Assembly: GCA_036874045.1 (NCBI GenBank)
Contig: CM072339.1
Span: forward strand, 14,949,501 to 15,013,500
Direction: 5' to 3'
Origin: Cymodocea nodosa
Taxonomy: Eukaryota > Streptophyta > Magnoliopsida > Alismatales > Cymodoceaceae
Length of the DNA: 64,000 nucleotides
The notes under the pieces: generated by a model
Databases searched by the model: none
What the model was told of the DNA's origin: nothing
The model's input: only the letters and a program-made list of their open reading frames with translations
Made by a program: the position numbers and the translations under genes
Shown: in pieces, positions 45,046 through 57,399 of the stretch
Numbering within the stretch: the first letter of the stretch is position 1
How the letters are laid out: the number at the start of each line of letters is the position of its first letter

Positions 45046-47257
45046 ATATATAAATCAAAAGATTCAAAAACACATAATTGAAATAAGTATGATAAGCACG
45101 TCATTAGAATATTTACCATTTCAAAAGCATTTCATTGAAATAAGTATGACAAGTACTTTGACTAAATCAATTCTATAAAGATTTAAAAATTGCATGCATG
45201 AATACTATAATGTCTTTATGTACTATAATGTTTTTCTTAACTTCATCACTATGATCAAAATCCTACTTCTAGTTACAAGGGTGTCACTACTATTGTGTCA
45301 CTCTCCCATTCTATAACAAATATTTCTGGTATTTTGAGAGTCAAGTCTACGTTGTCACCAAATCTAGCTTTTTGATGAATGGTGGATCTATGGCATATTT
45401 TGCAAGAACCATTTTGTATTATATGGATTTGTTTCATACTCGGTTACATGCATGCATATTTTGAAATTGCATGAATGAAGATCAGACAAGCAAAAACTAT
45501 TCATTTCCATATATATGGGTGGATGGACGAGAATCTTGCCTAAGGATGTTCATGTGGGAGGACATCGGGTGTAGCCAAATGCATATGTTATTTTGGTTTT
45601 GTAGAATAGTATTTTTTTCTTGGAATGATGAAAATTATGGAATGAGAACACTTGTGAAATTTCATTTCCAATATATGTTTATCAAATAAGAAAGTATAGA
45701 AACACCTAGTATAGAAAAGGAGTATGTGAAGGATGGTCAACACATTAATATATCTAAGCATCTCAAAACACAAAAATTTTAGAAACTTGTCCTGTGATCA
45801 TAGAGATTATCAAATAACAAGAAATATAGGGAGAATATAACATGCTTTAATTGAGAAATTTGAGCCAAATAGGATCACTTTCACTTGACCATGCAAATTT
45901 GACTTAGGTTTCTTACAACTTGCAAGCCTTCTTTGTTAACTCTCTACTTGAATTTTTCCCCAAAAAATATATCCATGAAGTGGTTGTTTCTTCAAAAAAT
46001 ATATTCATGAGCAATCTGCTATTTCCCATCATCACCACTAGCATAGCATAACCTAAACTCTAAGCCATCTACCCTTTTTTTCTTGTCTTTAGAGTGTATG
46101 CATATATGACTAGGATCTCCTCAACAAAGTCAAACTTAATTCCCTGATTCTCATTTTCCAACCTTATGCAATTCACTCATTACAAGTCAAATTTGATATT
46201 TTGGTGGAAGTCATGGAATGCAATTCTAAACCATTTTAACCAATAATCATAGGCATTTGATTTCTATCTAGGGAACCAAGTGACACTGGTAACTTTTTAT
46301 AAAATGTGAAAAATGAACTTAAGAATATCATTCAAAATAGGATGATGTTTGATAAGGTATATGGATCAAAAAGCATTAGAAACAACATAGAGTTTCCTAT
46401 TTGTTAGTATTTACCAATGTGTAAATTTGATTAGAACAAAATATAGACGTAGGAATTAAGAAATGCTGTAGAAAGTGTACTTGTTTGAAAGAAAATAAAA
46501 AATAAATTTATTCATAGCCCACATATTGTGAGTTTAAATTGCAACTTGGGAAAGGAATCTTTTTTTGCTTGAACTAATGCAATCGGATTCATACATTGTT
46601 AAGGAATGATGAAAAACATGGCATGAAACATGGTAGACCTTAGCCACTACCTCTTCTAATTTCTTCCTCTCCCCAATGGAAAAGGTTTTGATGGGGCTGC
46701 ATTACAAGTGGCTTTGGGGATGACAAATGCAACACATTATATAGGAAAATAAAAATGTACCTTCTTTCGATGGGGCTTTGCAAGGATGACTGTCTTGAGT
46801 TCAAGAGGAGATAGTGAGGAAGGTTTTGAGAGTCGCCTTTATAAGAGGGAGGAATGGTGACAACAATAGCTCTCCACAACAGTGGTGAGCTTTCAGCTAC
46901 AGTAGCGAGCTTTTTGTGATAATGGCAAGCTTTTGCCAAGGGCGAGAAATGACAAGGAAGGTTTCGATGAGATTTGTAGAGCTGATGACTCAAGGGAAGA
47001 TGACAAGGTTTCCTTGGGTGAGGGCGAGAAACGATGACAATGACAGGTGAGGTGGGCGGGCTTTAGGTGCGAGGGTTGAGCAGAGATTCTTGAATTTTGG
47101 AGGGGAGGGTCTTTGAAATCTTGGAAAATATTTTCTTTTATGCTTGGGAAAGTTTTTTAACTTTTCCAAGTTTCTAGATTTACACAAACATGTAAAATAC
47201 TTTCTTGACTTTCATTTCTTTCCTTTCCTCAAAATCTTAGTTGGCAAAAACCCCCCC

Positions 47258-47812
47258 TAAAATGCAATGTAAGAAAGACTTGAATTCTGAAATGAAATTC
47301 AATACTTTTTAAGCTTTGGAGAGTTTGTAAATTGCTTGGAAAATAATAATTTAGATTAGTAATTGTTGGAAGTGTTAGAGGTGTTGTTGGACAGCCTATT
47401 GGTACATTTATATAGGATTTGATCTATTAGGTATGCCATTTTTCTAATAGTTAACTGATTGAGTATATTGATGAAAAGTTTGGTATGTTGGACAATGAGT
47501 CCTAGTTTATCGAAGGACAATTCATATATCAATGAAAAAATTGATGTGCTAGACAATATGAGCCCTAGATTTTTGAAGGATGAATGTTATGCCATTTTAC
47601 AATAATGGTATACTATTTTTGTTTAAGAGATATTGTAGGTTTGTACAGTATACTATTTTTGTTTTAGAGATGTTGTAGGTTTGCCTTAGAAAATGGTATT
47701 CTAACATTGGTAATCAATATGCTATTCTTGGTCGAGTAGTTTTCTTAGAAAACAGTTTGTTGTTACCAAAATTGGTATGTCATTTTGGGTCTTGAGTCTA
47801 ATTGCACTTTTG
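47258..47812. repeat. Dispersed repeat with GGTATG(T/C)-rich sequence
   Basis: Short phrases such as TTGGTATGTCATTTTGGGTC followed by CTTGAGTCTAATTGCACTTT recur at 62455-62510 (GATACGTTATTTTTGTTCTA, GAGTCAAGTTATGCTTTTGA) in the same order, with similar GGTATG phrases at 52300-52570. Probably pieces of one LTR family. No coding signal. Confidence 0.4.
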
Positions 47813-49437
47813 GGGCTTGTTTGTGCATGCTGAAATTGGTAAAAGGAAAATGTCAAAATTTAATTTTGCATTTTCAAGGTCTTTGTGTATCTTGAAAATG
47901 TTGAAATTGAATTCCAACATTTATTAGTGTATATAAGGGTATTTATTTGCATTTTCCGCCCTCTCCCTCATTGAATTGCATGAAAAACCTATTAGACCCG
48001 TTCACTGGCAGCCTATTTTACCTACAATGTCTTTTACTAGTAGCTTGCCTTTAAGATTGCCTCTTCCATATACTCTTGCTTCATCTCCCTCTATGATTGT
48101 GATGATTTTGTCATCCTTGGAGTCATGCTTGCCCTCAACCTTCACCAACTTAGACAGATCGGGGTGTTGTATGGAGTATGATCCATTCTAGAGTTGGAGG
48201 TGTGAAATGGGGAGAGGGAGGGCTCCATGCATTGAGAGAGAGGTGATGGGTTTTCCATGTTGTTAGTTCTTCTTTGTGCTTTTTGTATCAGGTAGTGCCT
48301 TAAGATTTCCAAGGAAGCGATGATGGCAATTGTTAGGTTTGATAGTAAGGTGTGGAGAATGCCACAAGTCCTTATAGGTTTGCTAAATAACGAGAGTTCA
48401 GATGTGACTGAAGACTTGGAGGTGTGCAAGATGTGGAGGAATCACAGGCTCCTTGCAAGAAGCTAGGAGGAACAACCAACACTAAGTGTCTGAGAGAATC
48501 AGACTGTTAGCAAGTGGAACATGTGTTGAAGTTAGTGAGTTATTGTCGAAGGCCCATTGTAGTTGTTTAACACAATGAGAAAAGTCATTGGATTAATGTG
48601 GAAAGTCGTAGAGTTATTGCTAACTCTATGAGTTTTGGTCACGTGGAAGTTAAATTCCTTACATGAAGAAGTTGGCGAACTAAAGATTGTGAAGCTTGGA
48701 CAATAAATAGCTAAGTATCTGAAAGTGACAGAGAGTTATTACTTTAAGTGATCGAATGATAGATAAGGTAGAAGACTCTGGTGAGTAATTCAGTTTAGTG
48801 CCTAAAGGTGATGGTAAACTATTGTAGTAACTATCTAAAGTTGTTGTGTAATGCTCTAGCTTGTTTGGCTCAAGTATTCAAAGGAGATGGAATGTTGCGA
48901 TCAATGTATTGTGGCTCGAAGGGCTTAGCATTACATTTGTAAGTTTGGAATTTCAATTGTGTTCCACGTTGTGTTAGGGTATACATATAATTTGATGTAT
49001 GGGCTATTGTTCTTTTGTATTGCCTGTATAAGGGGTGTGTAGCCTCTATGTGAGGTGTAGAACAATTGCGGCATATCCTCAAGTGCTTGCAACTACCAAG
49101 GACAATAGAGAAAGACCTAGCATTACTATGAACGTAGGTAGTTAGTTGAACCACATAAATCCTGTATGTCGATGTTTGTGTGATCTTTGTCTCTTCTACC
49201 TCCATTCTTCAAGGGTTTCAATTTGTGTGTGTTACTTTCGTTGTTAGGCATGTCAAGTAATGTCAACATTGTTTTGAGTCATTGTTGTGATAGCCAATGA
49301 TCATGTCACTAATAGTAATAACAATAGAGAGATGAAACTTTTTCTTCTTGCTTCTAGTTCCAAAAACCTTAATGAAATGAAAGAAGCTTCTATTTTAACT
49401 TATTTGCACTTCCCCTTTCTTCTTGATGGTGGTGTTG

Positions 49438-49475
<38 letters not shown>

Positions 49476-49873
49476 GTGAGATTGTGATGGTATAAGCTAT
49501 GACTAAATGGATTGTGAAGGCTTCAAATCAAAAATGTGAATTTCCATATTTAAATAAAACTTTCAACACATCCTTTGTAATATTCTAAATTTAACTATAA
49601 CTGCCATATTCAAATAAATAATGGACATTTCAAGCCTATTTTAGGAAATTACTAATAAAATGCATGAGGACATTATGATGTTTAGGTGGGATAATAGAAA
49701 TTTGTGATTTTCAATTTTGAAATACCTAAATTTTAAATTTTGTCATTTTTTATCTTGTGCACAAACATTTGGAAAATGTTAGAGTTGAATTATTTTTTGT
49801 CATTTTTTATTTTTATCATTTTTACTTATTTTTCTTATTTTTTTGGTCATGTTTCAAGTGCACAAGCACTCCC
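47813..49873. mobile_element. Putative Harbinger-like element, non-autonomous
   Basis: TTG (47810-47812) GGGCTTGTTTGTGCATGCTG ... AAGTGCACAAGCACTCCC TTG (49874-49876). Ends are imperfect inverted repeats around TTGTGCA. An internal TGTGCACAAACATTTGGAA near 49755 repeats the terminal motif, as in the other copies. The TTG duplication is unusual for this superfamily (TTA/TAA expected), so the border may be off. No transposase is seen; a (TC)n tract lies inside. Confidence 0.45.
49439..49472 (+). repeat. (CT)n microsatellite
   Basis: About 16 consecutive CT units. Confidence 0.95.
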
Positions 49874-49876
49874 TTG

Positions 49877-50800
49877 TCTAGAAATTAGTATTTTGTTTTA
49901 CAGAAATAGTATGTTGATTATGTGACAATGCAAATTCTAAGATAAATGCATCTTTAAACTTTTCTAATAATTCAATTTTAGGTATGCATCTATTCTAAAT
50001 AATGATCCTAGCATGAGAGTACTTTAGGATTACATTATGGCCTAGTACACGTGATTCAAATAAAACAATATTACAATAATTCTTAATAGAATTCATACAC
50101 AACCACATCTCCTTGAGTCTTGAAGCTTTTATCTTGACAATTCCTTGCTTTTTTCTTCAATCTCTAGTTTTTTGATCTATTTCCTTCAACTGTGATTGCC
50201 CATGCTTATCCTTTCACCTCTTCCTTAATTTTCAAGTTTTTCTTTGGGATTTTTTGAATTTTTTGCGATAACTTTAATGCATACTACTACATATTCATCA
50301 TTAAGTTTTATATCATTAAATCAATTAAGAAGGATTTTTTTAACAATCTCTCTTTTGATGATAACAAATCTTAATGATAAAAATACTTTAAATATACACA
50401 ATAACATTAACACACCTCAACATAATACTTTAAATAACACACTATCTCCTGCAATTATATTACACATTTCCTGCATCACATCCATTTCTTATGGCATCAC
50501 ATATCAATTTCTCATATCGTCACATATCCATTGGCCCTCCTTTTTGTCAAAATAAAAAAAATGGATGGCTCCCCTTGTTTCTTGCAAAAGCTGCAAATAA
50601 AGCATATATTTGATTTTCTGCCCATAACATAGCCTATATTTGGGTTTTTCCTTGAAGCCCCCCCCTGAAATATAGCATATTATTATCATACAAAAATATT
50701 CAACCACATTTATCATCGTAACCGTTCAACCACATATTGATCATCATAATAAACAAAGATATTTAACTTTCAACCAAATATAGAACCAATCAACCTTATA
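49877..50800. other. AT-rich spacer without recognisable gene
   Basis: No coding frame with protein-like composition and no recognised repeat; short ORFs are of chance quality. Confidence 0.45.
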
Positions 50801-50810
50801 TATATAAACA

Positions 50811-51433
50811 TTTTTTTTAGAATAAACCCCACTATTTAAGGGGCAGGGGCCCAAATAAAAGGATTACAGCAGTTGGGAAAAATAGCTAGTGCAAACACCC
50901 AAGTGGATGGAGAAACAAAAGGAGCACAGGCTAATGTCTCCTAATACTGGGAAAACCTAGCCTGTTAACTGCCATTGTAGGTGAGACGCCCCTAAGAAAT
51001 CCACAGCACAACTTGAGAATTCCCTTTGATTGCCATCGAGTCCTTTCTTAGCTGATGAATCTGCCAACCGATTTGCTTTGTGAGACACACATCGGAAAGT
51101 GTGTACTTGACTGATAAGGTTACTAAGAGTGGGCCAAATCATCAGAGCCTGTCCAGAAATACAGTGGTTCTGCTGAAGGCTGTTAAAGCGGGGGAGAGAG
51201 TCAATTTCTATCTCGTGAAGATTCAAATTGAGTCCCAAATCTTTGCAGATGAATAGACCACTCAACATGGCCTTAAGTTCATCCATACATACACTTGTTT
51301 GACTGTAGGGCTCAAGGAAGGTTGCTATTATTTCCCTTTCAGCATTCCGAATAACTCCTTTACCTGCTGCATCACTGTCTATCTTGGTCACACCATCTGT
51401 GTTAAGTTTGCAGATCACTCTGATCAATGCCAC
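50811..51433 (-). mobile_element. L1-type LINE 3' end: RNase H domain and poly(A) tail
   Basis: An uninterrupted minus-strand frame of 158 codons (51433-50957) encodes a type I RNase H of the RVT_3 kind found at the 3' end of plant L1 LINEs: CKLNTDGVTK, GKGVIRNAEREIIATF, MDELKAMLSGLFI, EIEIDSLPRF and SHKANRLADSSAKKG, with the expected acidic residues. A 3' UTR follows, ending in an A tract (T run at 50811-50818 on +). The element is 5'-truncated. Its upstream border falls inside the Athila accessory-ORF fragment (about 51410-51433), so it inserted into that sequence. Confidence 0.8.
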
Positions 51434-52010
51434 ACTGCATTAGAATTTTTGAAATTGTGGAACCATAAAATAGTTCGGTTTTTACCCTTTCTCTGTTATA
51501 CATAATAACTACAGTCCAATTTGCTTCGTTTCTTTTCATTATTGCATAAATGACCTTGTAATTATTTTCACTCAATTCATCATAGTGGTCTTTTTTCTGA
51601 AAGAAGTTAGCTGCCACAATATAAGCAATTATCTTCGTTATGGTGTTCAGGTCATTAATTTTATCTAATCTTTTGCAACTTCTGCGATCCTTGGCAATGC
51701 TATTATTCATCTCAGAATAGTCCCATCCTAGATCAAGTGTGGAGAGTGTAATATCTAAACCTTTATGTGGGATTCTCAAAATGCTACATAATATTTCTTC
51801 ACTTAAATCAAATGCCACACCCACTGCATAACAACTGAAATTGTTTTGACCAAGCTTCAAATTTGCATAAAACTCACTAATTATGCTTGGATATACTTTA
51901 ACACTTATGTTAGTTTCCAGAAATACTATAAAATGCTGTAGAGCAAATTGTTCTCTAACGTTCTGCATGCCTCTAAAATCAACTTTCCTTCCATATGGGA
52001 TCTCTTTGTT
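51425..52010 (-). pseudogene. Athila accessory ORF fragment (plant transposon-protein domain)
   Basis: An open frame of 188 codons plus upstream in-frame sequence: EIPYGRKVDFRG, FALQHFIVFLETNISVKVYP, SEFYANLKLGQNNFSCYAVG, FDLSEEILCSILRIP, then IIAYIVAANFFQKKDHYDEL and KTELFYGSTISKILMQCGID. The pattern matches the C-terminal domain of the ORF at 4923-7172 but is a different, better-preserved family member. It is cut at the 3' side by the L1 insertion. Function unknown. Confidence 0.65.
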
Positions 52011-52600
52011 AACAAATCAACTTGAGCGAACAATTTAAGCTACTCTATCACAAAAATGGGAGGTTGACGTGGTACCTTGAGTGGATGAACTAGCTTGTGA
52101 ATAGGAAGTTTCTACAGCTTGTATTTCTCCTTCTCATTCTAGCTATGAACTTCTGTGACATTTTTGGTAGAAAAACTTGCAAGATATTAGTGAAAGCTGT
52201 TAGGGAATCTCTTAGGAATGGAGTGGAGGTGACAAGCTTGAGTGGAGAGGTGAAATGGGGTTAGATATATGAGGGGGTTTATATGGAAAGCCCTTTGTTG
52301 ATTGGGTTTTTGGTATGTCTGTTATGATAGGTTCAGTATGCTGAATGCTTTTTGCCCTAGCTCTCTTTTGAGTGTTTGGTATACCCCATTTATATGAATG
52401 GTAGGTCGATAATAAGTCAAAGTCTTACAGGAGTGTATTCAGCATATTGTTTACCTCAACAATATGTTAAAAATAGCTTAAAGTCTTACTAAATCTTATT
52501 GGATTTATTTTTGGTATATCAATAAATTTTTTGGTATGTTGACCAAAAATGCATGTTTACAGGAGACTAGCTGAATGCATGATTTCTGTTTTTATCTATT
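52011..52600. other. Spacer between Athila fragment and Gypsy remnant
   Basis: No protein-like frame. It contains GGTATG-type phrases similar to 47380-47800 and 62230-62510, suggesting LTR debris. Confidence 0.35.
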
Positions 52601-55600
52601 GGTAAACATCACAGTGATGTGCTCTTCACGTCCACCTTCATGCCTTGCCAATAAAGCAATTTCTTAATTTGTTGACTAGTGCGTAGGAACCCAATATGCC
52701 TAGTCACTGGGGCGTTGTGGCTTTCATCCAATTGCTTTAAGTCTCAAGTGGGGATTAGTCTTTGATAACCAACTTTGCTTGTAGTAGATTAGGTCATTTT
52801 TGAGGCTATACTTGTGGGGGTCCATTGTCAATGGAAGTTGTGTACCCTTGTGTTTGTACTCCCTTTTTAGCTCCCCAAGCCAAGTGGGCTAGATGATTGA
52901 GATAATGTACGACTCACCCAATTCATCATGGTGTGACAGTGCATTGGCAGTGATGTTTGATGTTGCCTTGTATTCCACAGAGAAATCACAACCCATCAAC
53001 ATAATGAACCACTTGTATTGCATGGGAGTTGTAACCACTGCTTGAGCAAATACTTTAAATTATGTTGAATATACAATGAATCGCCACTCTAGCAAATAGG
53101 GACACCATTTCTTCATTTCTAGTAGAATTGGGAGGAGCTCCTCGTATGTTGAAAGACCCTTTTGTTGTAGGTTGAAAGCTTGATTGATGTAGAAGATGAG
53201 TCACCCTCCTTGCATATGCACTGCTTTCATTTTGTTGCCTGAGTTGTTGCTCTCAATGACAAAATCCTTCATAAAGTTTGGGATAACTTATGGTCTACTT
53301 TAAGTCTTTGAATACTTGAGTGGATTCTTCATCTCACTTAGGTGAGGTTTGTACACTCAAAATTGGACGAAAATGATTTTAAATTTTGTCTAATTTTGAA
53401 TATTAGAGTGTTTGTGTACATAAAATTACAATTTTGACAAGAATTGGGAGGAGCTCCTCGTATGTTGAATTGGGAGAACGTATGGTCTACTTTAAGTCTT
53501 TGAATACTTAAGTGGATTCTTCATCTCACTTAGGTGAGGTTTGTACACTCAAAATTGGACGAAAATGATTTTAAATTTTGTCTAATTTTGAATATTAGAG
53601 TGTTTGTGTACATGAAATTACAATTTTGACAAGAATTGTAATTCCATGTTATAAGGTAAAAATATGAATCTAAATTCTCATCCTTTCAGTAAGAATTTCA
53701 TTTCTGCCTATTCTTCAAACAAATATTTAGACTTTGTTATTAAATGTAAGGTTGTATAAATAACATATGAATGTTTAATGATATCATTATATAACATGTT
53801 AAATAATTAATTAATGTAATAAGTTTATTAATTAATTATATTATATTATTGTCATATATAAACCTAAAATTCCAATTTTGTTACTTTTTTATATATGCAT
53901 AAACATCTGAATTTCAATTCTCGTTTAATTCCTAAATATGGACAAACATTTGAATTTCGAATTTTATTTTTATTAATTCCTCCTGTTCAATTTCATTTCT
54001 AGTTAGAATTTCAATTTCGTTAGATTTAATTTTAGGTACACAAATAGACCTTTAAAGACATCTTTCTTTAGGAGCTTTATCAAGGATGTCACGATCAACT
54101 TACAATTGCAAATGACTTTCTGATAATACTCCATTAGGCCTAAAAATCCTTTGAAGGCCTTCAGGTTTTTTGGCTATGGCCAATCCTAGATATAATAGAG
54201 TTTCTCCAGGTGTGGTTGAACTCCCTGCATAGTGAATATATATCCTAAATATTTGACCTTTTAGCAGTGAAGCAAATCAACACTTTAATGCTTTGGTGAT
54301 GAGTTGGTTTTCCTACAAATGTTGCAACACCTTTCCCAAATGTTGTAGATGGTCCCTCCAATTCTTACCATAGATAAGGATATCATCAAGAAAAACTAGC
54401 ATAAGCCTTTGTAGCTAGGGCTTGAACACCTTGTTCATGATATATTGGAATATAGATGGTGTGTTTGTCAGCTTGAATGGCATGACTAGGAGTTCAGAAT
54501 GTTGTCTTGTGGATGTCTTAAGGGTGGATGTGCATTTTGTGGTTGCCAAACCAGAGATCGAGCTTGGAGTAGAAGTTCATGCTTGCAAGTTCATCAATTA
54601 ACTCATCTACCATTGAAATAGGATAATGACCTTTTATCGTTTGGTTGTTCAATTTATGATATCCATGTAGAATCTCTAGGTTTCATCCTTCTTCCTTGTT
54701 AGAAGGATCGACAAAGAGAAAAAGCTGATGGATGAGCAAACTCCAACTTGTAAAAAGGCCTTTACATGCCTTTTTATCTCATTTTGGAAATATGGGTACT
54801 AGTAAGGTGGGGTATACATTGGCTTGGTCTCATTGTTTAGGGTGATTTGGTGGTTGGTCAAATGCATTGTAGGTAAGGTGGTGGGTTCTTGGAATACCCT
54901 TGTGTACTATTGGAACAAGGCCTAAATCTCCTTTGGTTGTGGTCAGGAGTCTTCTTCTATTCTTGCTCTTTCTGTTGAATAGAACCTTCTTGTAACTTAC
55001 TCTCCACTCCTGATTGAGTTGAGCAATTGAGACCTCTACCAACACCGAATTGAGTCCCCTTTACATTGTGGTTTGCCCTTTGTAATTGAACTTCATAATT
55101 TTTTACTCCAAATCCATTTAGAAGAGACCAAGTGGTCGTAGCTGTTGCATCCCAAGTATTAGATGATACAACCCAATCTCCACTTAATGGACATCAAGAA
55201 TTATTTCAATCCCTTCGTAGGTTACTCAAACTCCCGTAGCCTCCCCTACTAAGGTCAAACTTCCTCCTCTAACTCTTAGTGATCCCTTCATCATTAGTTT
55301 TGGGGTCATAAAATTTTGGGTGCTCCCATTGTCCATCATCAATGACTCTCAAGTGCCCATCTTGACCTGTAGGCACATCATCTCTGGTCCTACAACTCCA
55401 ACAATGACATGTAAGGAGATCGTGGGAGTTTCCTCCTCTATGCTCCCTATAGGCTGCTTTGTTAAGTTGACCTCTCCTTTGCCTCTAGCCTAATCCCCTT
55501 GGAGTAAGAAGAGAGATTGGCTTTTGCATTTGTGACCCCTAGTTTTAGCAAAGGTTTTTATCTTTTTGTCCCATCTTGGTTGGTGTAAGCTCCTTAATTG

Positions 55601-56480
55601 GGGTAAGAATACTTGTAGTCCTCATCTCCCCTTTGTTCCCCACTCTAAAGGGTCCTACTCTCGATGAGATACTCCAATGCTTGTGGCTTCATATAAATTT
55701 CTCTTTGTGCAACTTGGTGGGATGCACTGCCATAATTAGTATCTTTGAATCTTGGGTTGCACTTCCATCTGATTGCCTTCCTTCAATTTGCCTGTAAAAA
55801 TGGTCGCCACATCATGATTTCTGAGGCCATCCACTCGATTAAGAAACTTTTCAAATTGAGCTTGATACACTCTAATGGTGGAAGGTTGTTGCAATCTTGA
55901 GAACTAATTGGTTGCACCACCTCACCATCACTAAAGTGCGTCATTAGGTCCTTGAATTTAGTCCATGTCTACATCAAACTTGCTTGTTCTTACTAGTTGT
56001 ACCATTGGATGATGTCATTCTCCAGATGTAATGCTATTTATTGGACTTTTTGAGCTTTTGATACATTGTAGAAAGTGAAGAAGCACTCAGCTTGAAGGAG
56101 TTACCTTGGTAGATCTTACCCTACCATCAAAGATAGGAAAGTTCAATTTTTGTGAAGAACATGGTAGGACACCCTTTGCCTATTTAACATCGTCCTAATT
56201 TGACCTAATCACTCCTGTCATTTTGCCTTTGCTTATTGGTGCTCATTAGCCTTCATTTGTTGGTTACTTAGGAGCTTCATTAACATCTTACATAGCTCAT
56301 TGGGCTGCATGGATCCTTTTGGCTTTGATACTAGTTGATTTGTTCCTCCTCTTGTTCCTAGAGCTCTTGTAAATGTGTTGATTGATGCATGACTTGAGGG
56401 GGTTGGCAAGAAGGGCATTATTTCCCTATGGTGAAAGATTTTGAGAATGGCAGTGAATTGACTCCCCTTCTTGATGGTGT
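52600..56480 (-). pseudogene. Ty3/Gypsy gag-pol remnant, truncated in integrase and split by a MITE
   Basis: Minus-strand order: gag (AECFFTFYNVSKAQKVQ and HLENDIIQWYN, about 56100-55980); protease with DNGSTQNFMTPKLMM (55321-55340), where the catalytic DSG is DNG; RT with MVDELIDELASMNFYSKLDL (about 54565-54630) and FLDDILIYGKNWRDHLQHL (about 54380-54400); RNase H with MKAVHMQGG, LSTYEELLPILLEMKKWCPY and MQYKWFIMLMGCDFSVEYKA (52960-53260); and the integrase zinc-binding start (ESHNAPVTRHIGFLRT, LLYWQGMKVDV, 52620-52780), after which it stops. Many single-codon stops. RNase H and RT are separated by the insertion at 53341-54051. The motifs fit a chromovirus-like lineage, different from the Athila element at 1315-14759. 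No LTR pair identified. Confidence 0.85.
53341..54051. mobile_element. Harbinger-type MITE with TTA duplication and internal duplication
   Basis: TTA (53338-53340) GGTGAGGTTTGTACACTCAA ... TTTTAGGTACACAAATAGAC CT TTA (52-54 of the 54000 block). The ends align over 24 bases as imperfect inverted repeats. Subterminal copies of the end motif (ATGCATAAACATCTGAATTT, ATGGACAAACATTTGAATTT) lie near 53893 and 53937. The first about 110 bases occur twice (53341 and 53533), 192 bases apart, together with flanking Gypsy sequence. AT-rich, no ORF. Confidence 0.75.
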
Positions 56481-56797
56481 ACCTCCCATCGGACCTTCTT
56501 CCACAGAAGAAGCTTCAAGGTGGAAGCAAAATTTAGGGTGAAGGTTGAGGGGGGGGGGGGGGGGGCGCAATCTCTACCAATCCTAGTTCACATAGAGTTT
56601 ATTCATATAACATAGATAAGATAGTTACAAGCAAGGTGGTGTGGGACATGCACCGTAATATAGTAGCCCTTCCTCCTCCCTTGCCACATTGGCCTAACTT
56701 GCCATGTCAGCTTAACAACCCATTAATAACTAAATACATCATTAACATTCACACAAAAGACAAATAGGGCTCACATCATTGAACATGCTATCAGAGT
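56481..56797 (+). mobile_element. Possible LTR end with iMet-type PBS
   Basis: Sequence ending CACATCATTGAACA is followed by TGCTATCAGAGTTGG (56786-56800), one mismatch in the first ten bases of the copia-type PBS TGGTATCAGAGC. This suggests a + strand LTR ending at 56785. Its start and partner are not identified; 56798-57400 shows no coding signal. Confidence 0.35.
56549..56565 (+). repeat. G17 homopolymer
   Basis: Seventeen consecutive G followed by CGC. It sits at the outer (gag) side of the Gypsy remnant. Such runs can fold as G-quadruplexes and are also assembly trouble spots. Confidence 0.9.
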
Positions 56798-57399
56798 TGG
56801 TAATGATCTTTTAGGCTCAAGGTTCCACACATATATCCAATCCATGGATATATGAATACTTTTAGGAGTTGAAAAATTCCTAACAAGATCTAGCAGTTTG
56901 GTAGATGTGACAAGTTTTTTGTTTGTTGAACATGGTACTTATTATCTTTTAATATGTTCTCTTCTGTATTGCATTAAATTTATTTATTCTTTATAGTTTC
57001 CTATTTTAGTGGAGTAGATGAACATAGGGCTTAGAAGAGTACTTATTTGCAGGAGAGATTAGGATGAAAATGGCTATGCTTTTATTTTTCACTAAATATT
57101 AATTCCAAACATTTCTCTCACCTAGATATACAAAATTTATGTTGGATCTGTGATTGACAAGAAGATTTACACAAGAATCCATTTAAGCCCCTTATTTATA
57201 CCCTTGTTTTTGAAAAGTCCTGTTTTCTGATTTCAATTTGATGGTTACCATGTCAACCCCATTGGGTACCTTGGATGCACACCATCAAGGAATCCAATGT
57301 GAGTTTCAAGTTGAACTTTTTGGTTTGATAGAAAAAGGAAATGTGTCAGACTTCTTAAAAATTTATTAACTATATCAATCTAACATTGTTATCAAATGA

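Larger units (their letters stand above)
40791..47257 (-). mobile_element. PIF/Harbinger element with both ORFs and TAA target duplication
   Basis: TAA (40788-40790) GGGGGTGTATGTGCACATCA ... TTGGCAAAAACCCCCCC TAA (47258-47260). The ends are imperfect inverted repeats with parallel subterminal GAAATG/GGAAAG sequences. Inside, on the minus strand, are the Myb/SANT-like protein (43935-45045) and the transposase (42345-43695), the two ORFs an autonomous element needs. Both are decayed. 40860-42340 and 45050-47190 are long subterminal regions without genes; 46640-47100 is GC-richer and has chance ORFs. Confidence 0.85.

Noticed and set aside
46640..47187. Two minus-strand ORFs of 117 and 65 codons
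   Set aside because: Inside the Harbinger subterminal region, no conserved motif, low-complexity composition; taken as chance.
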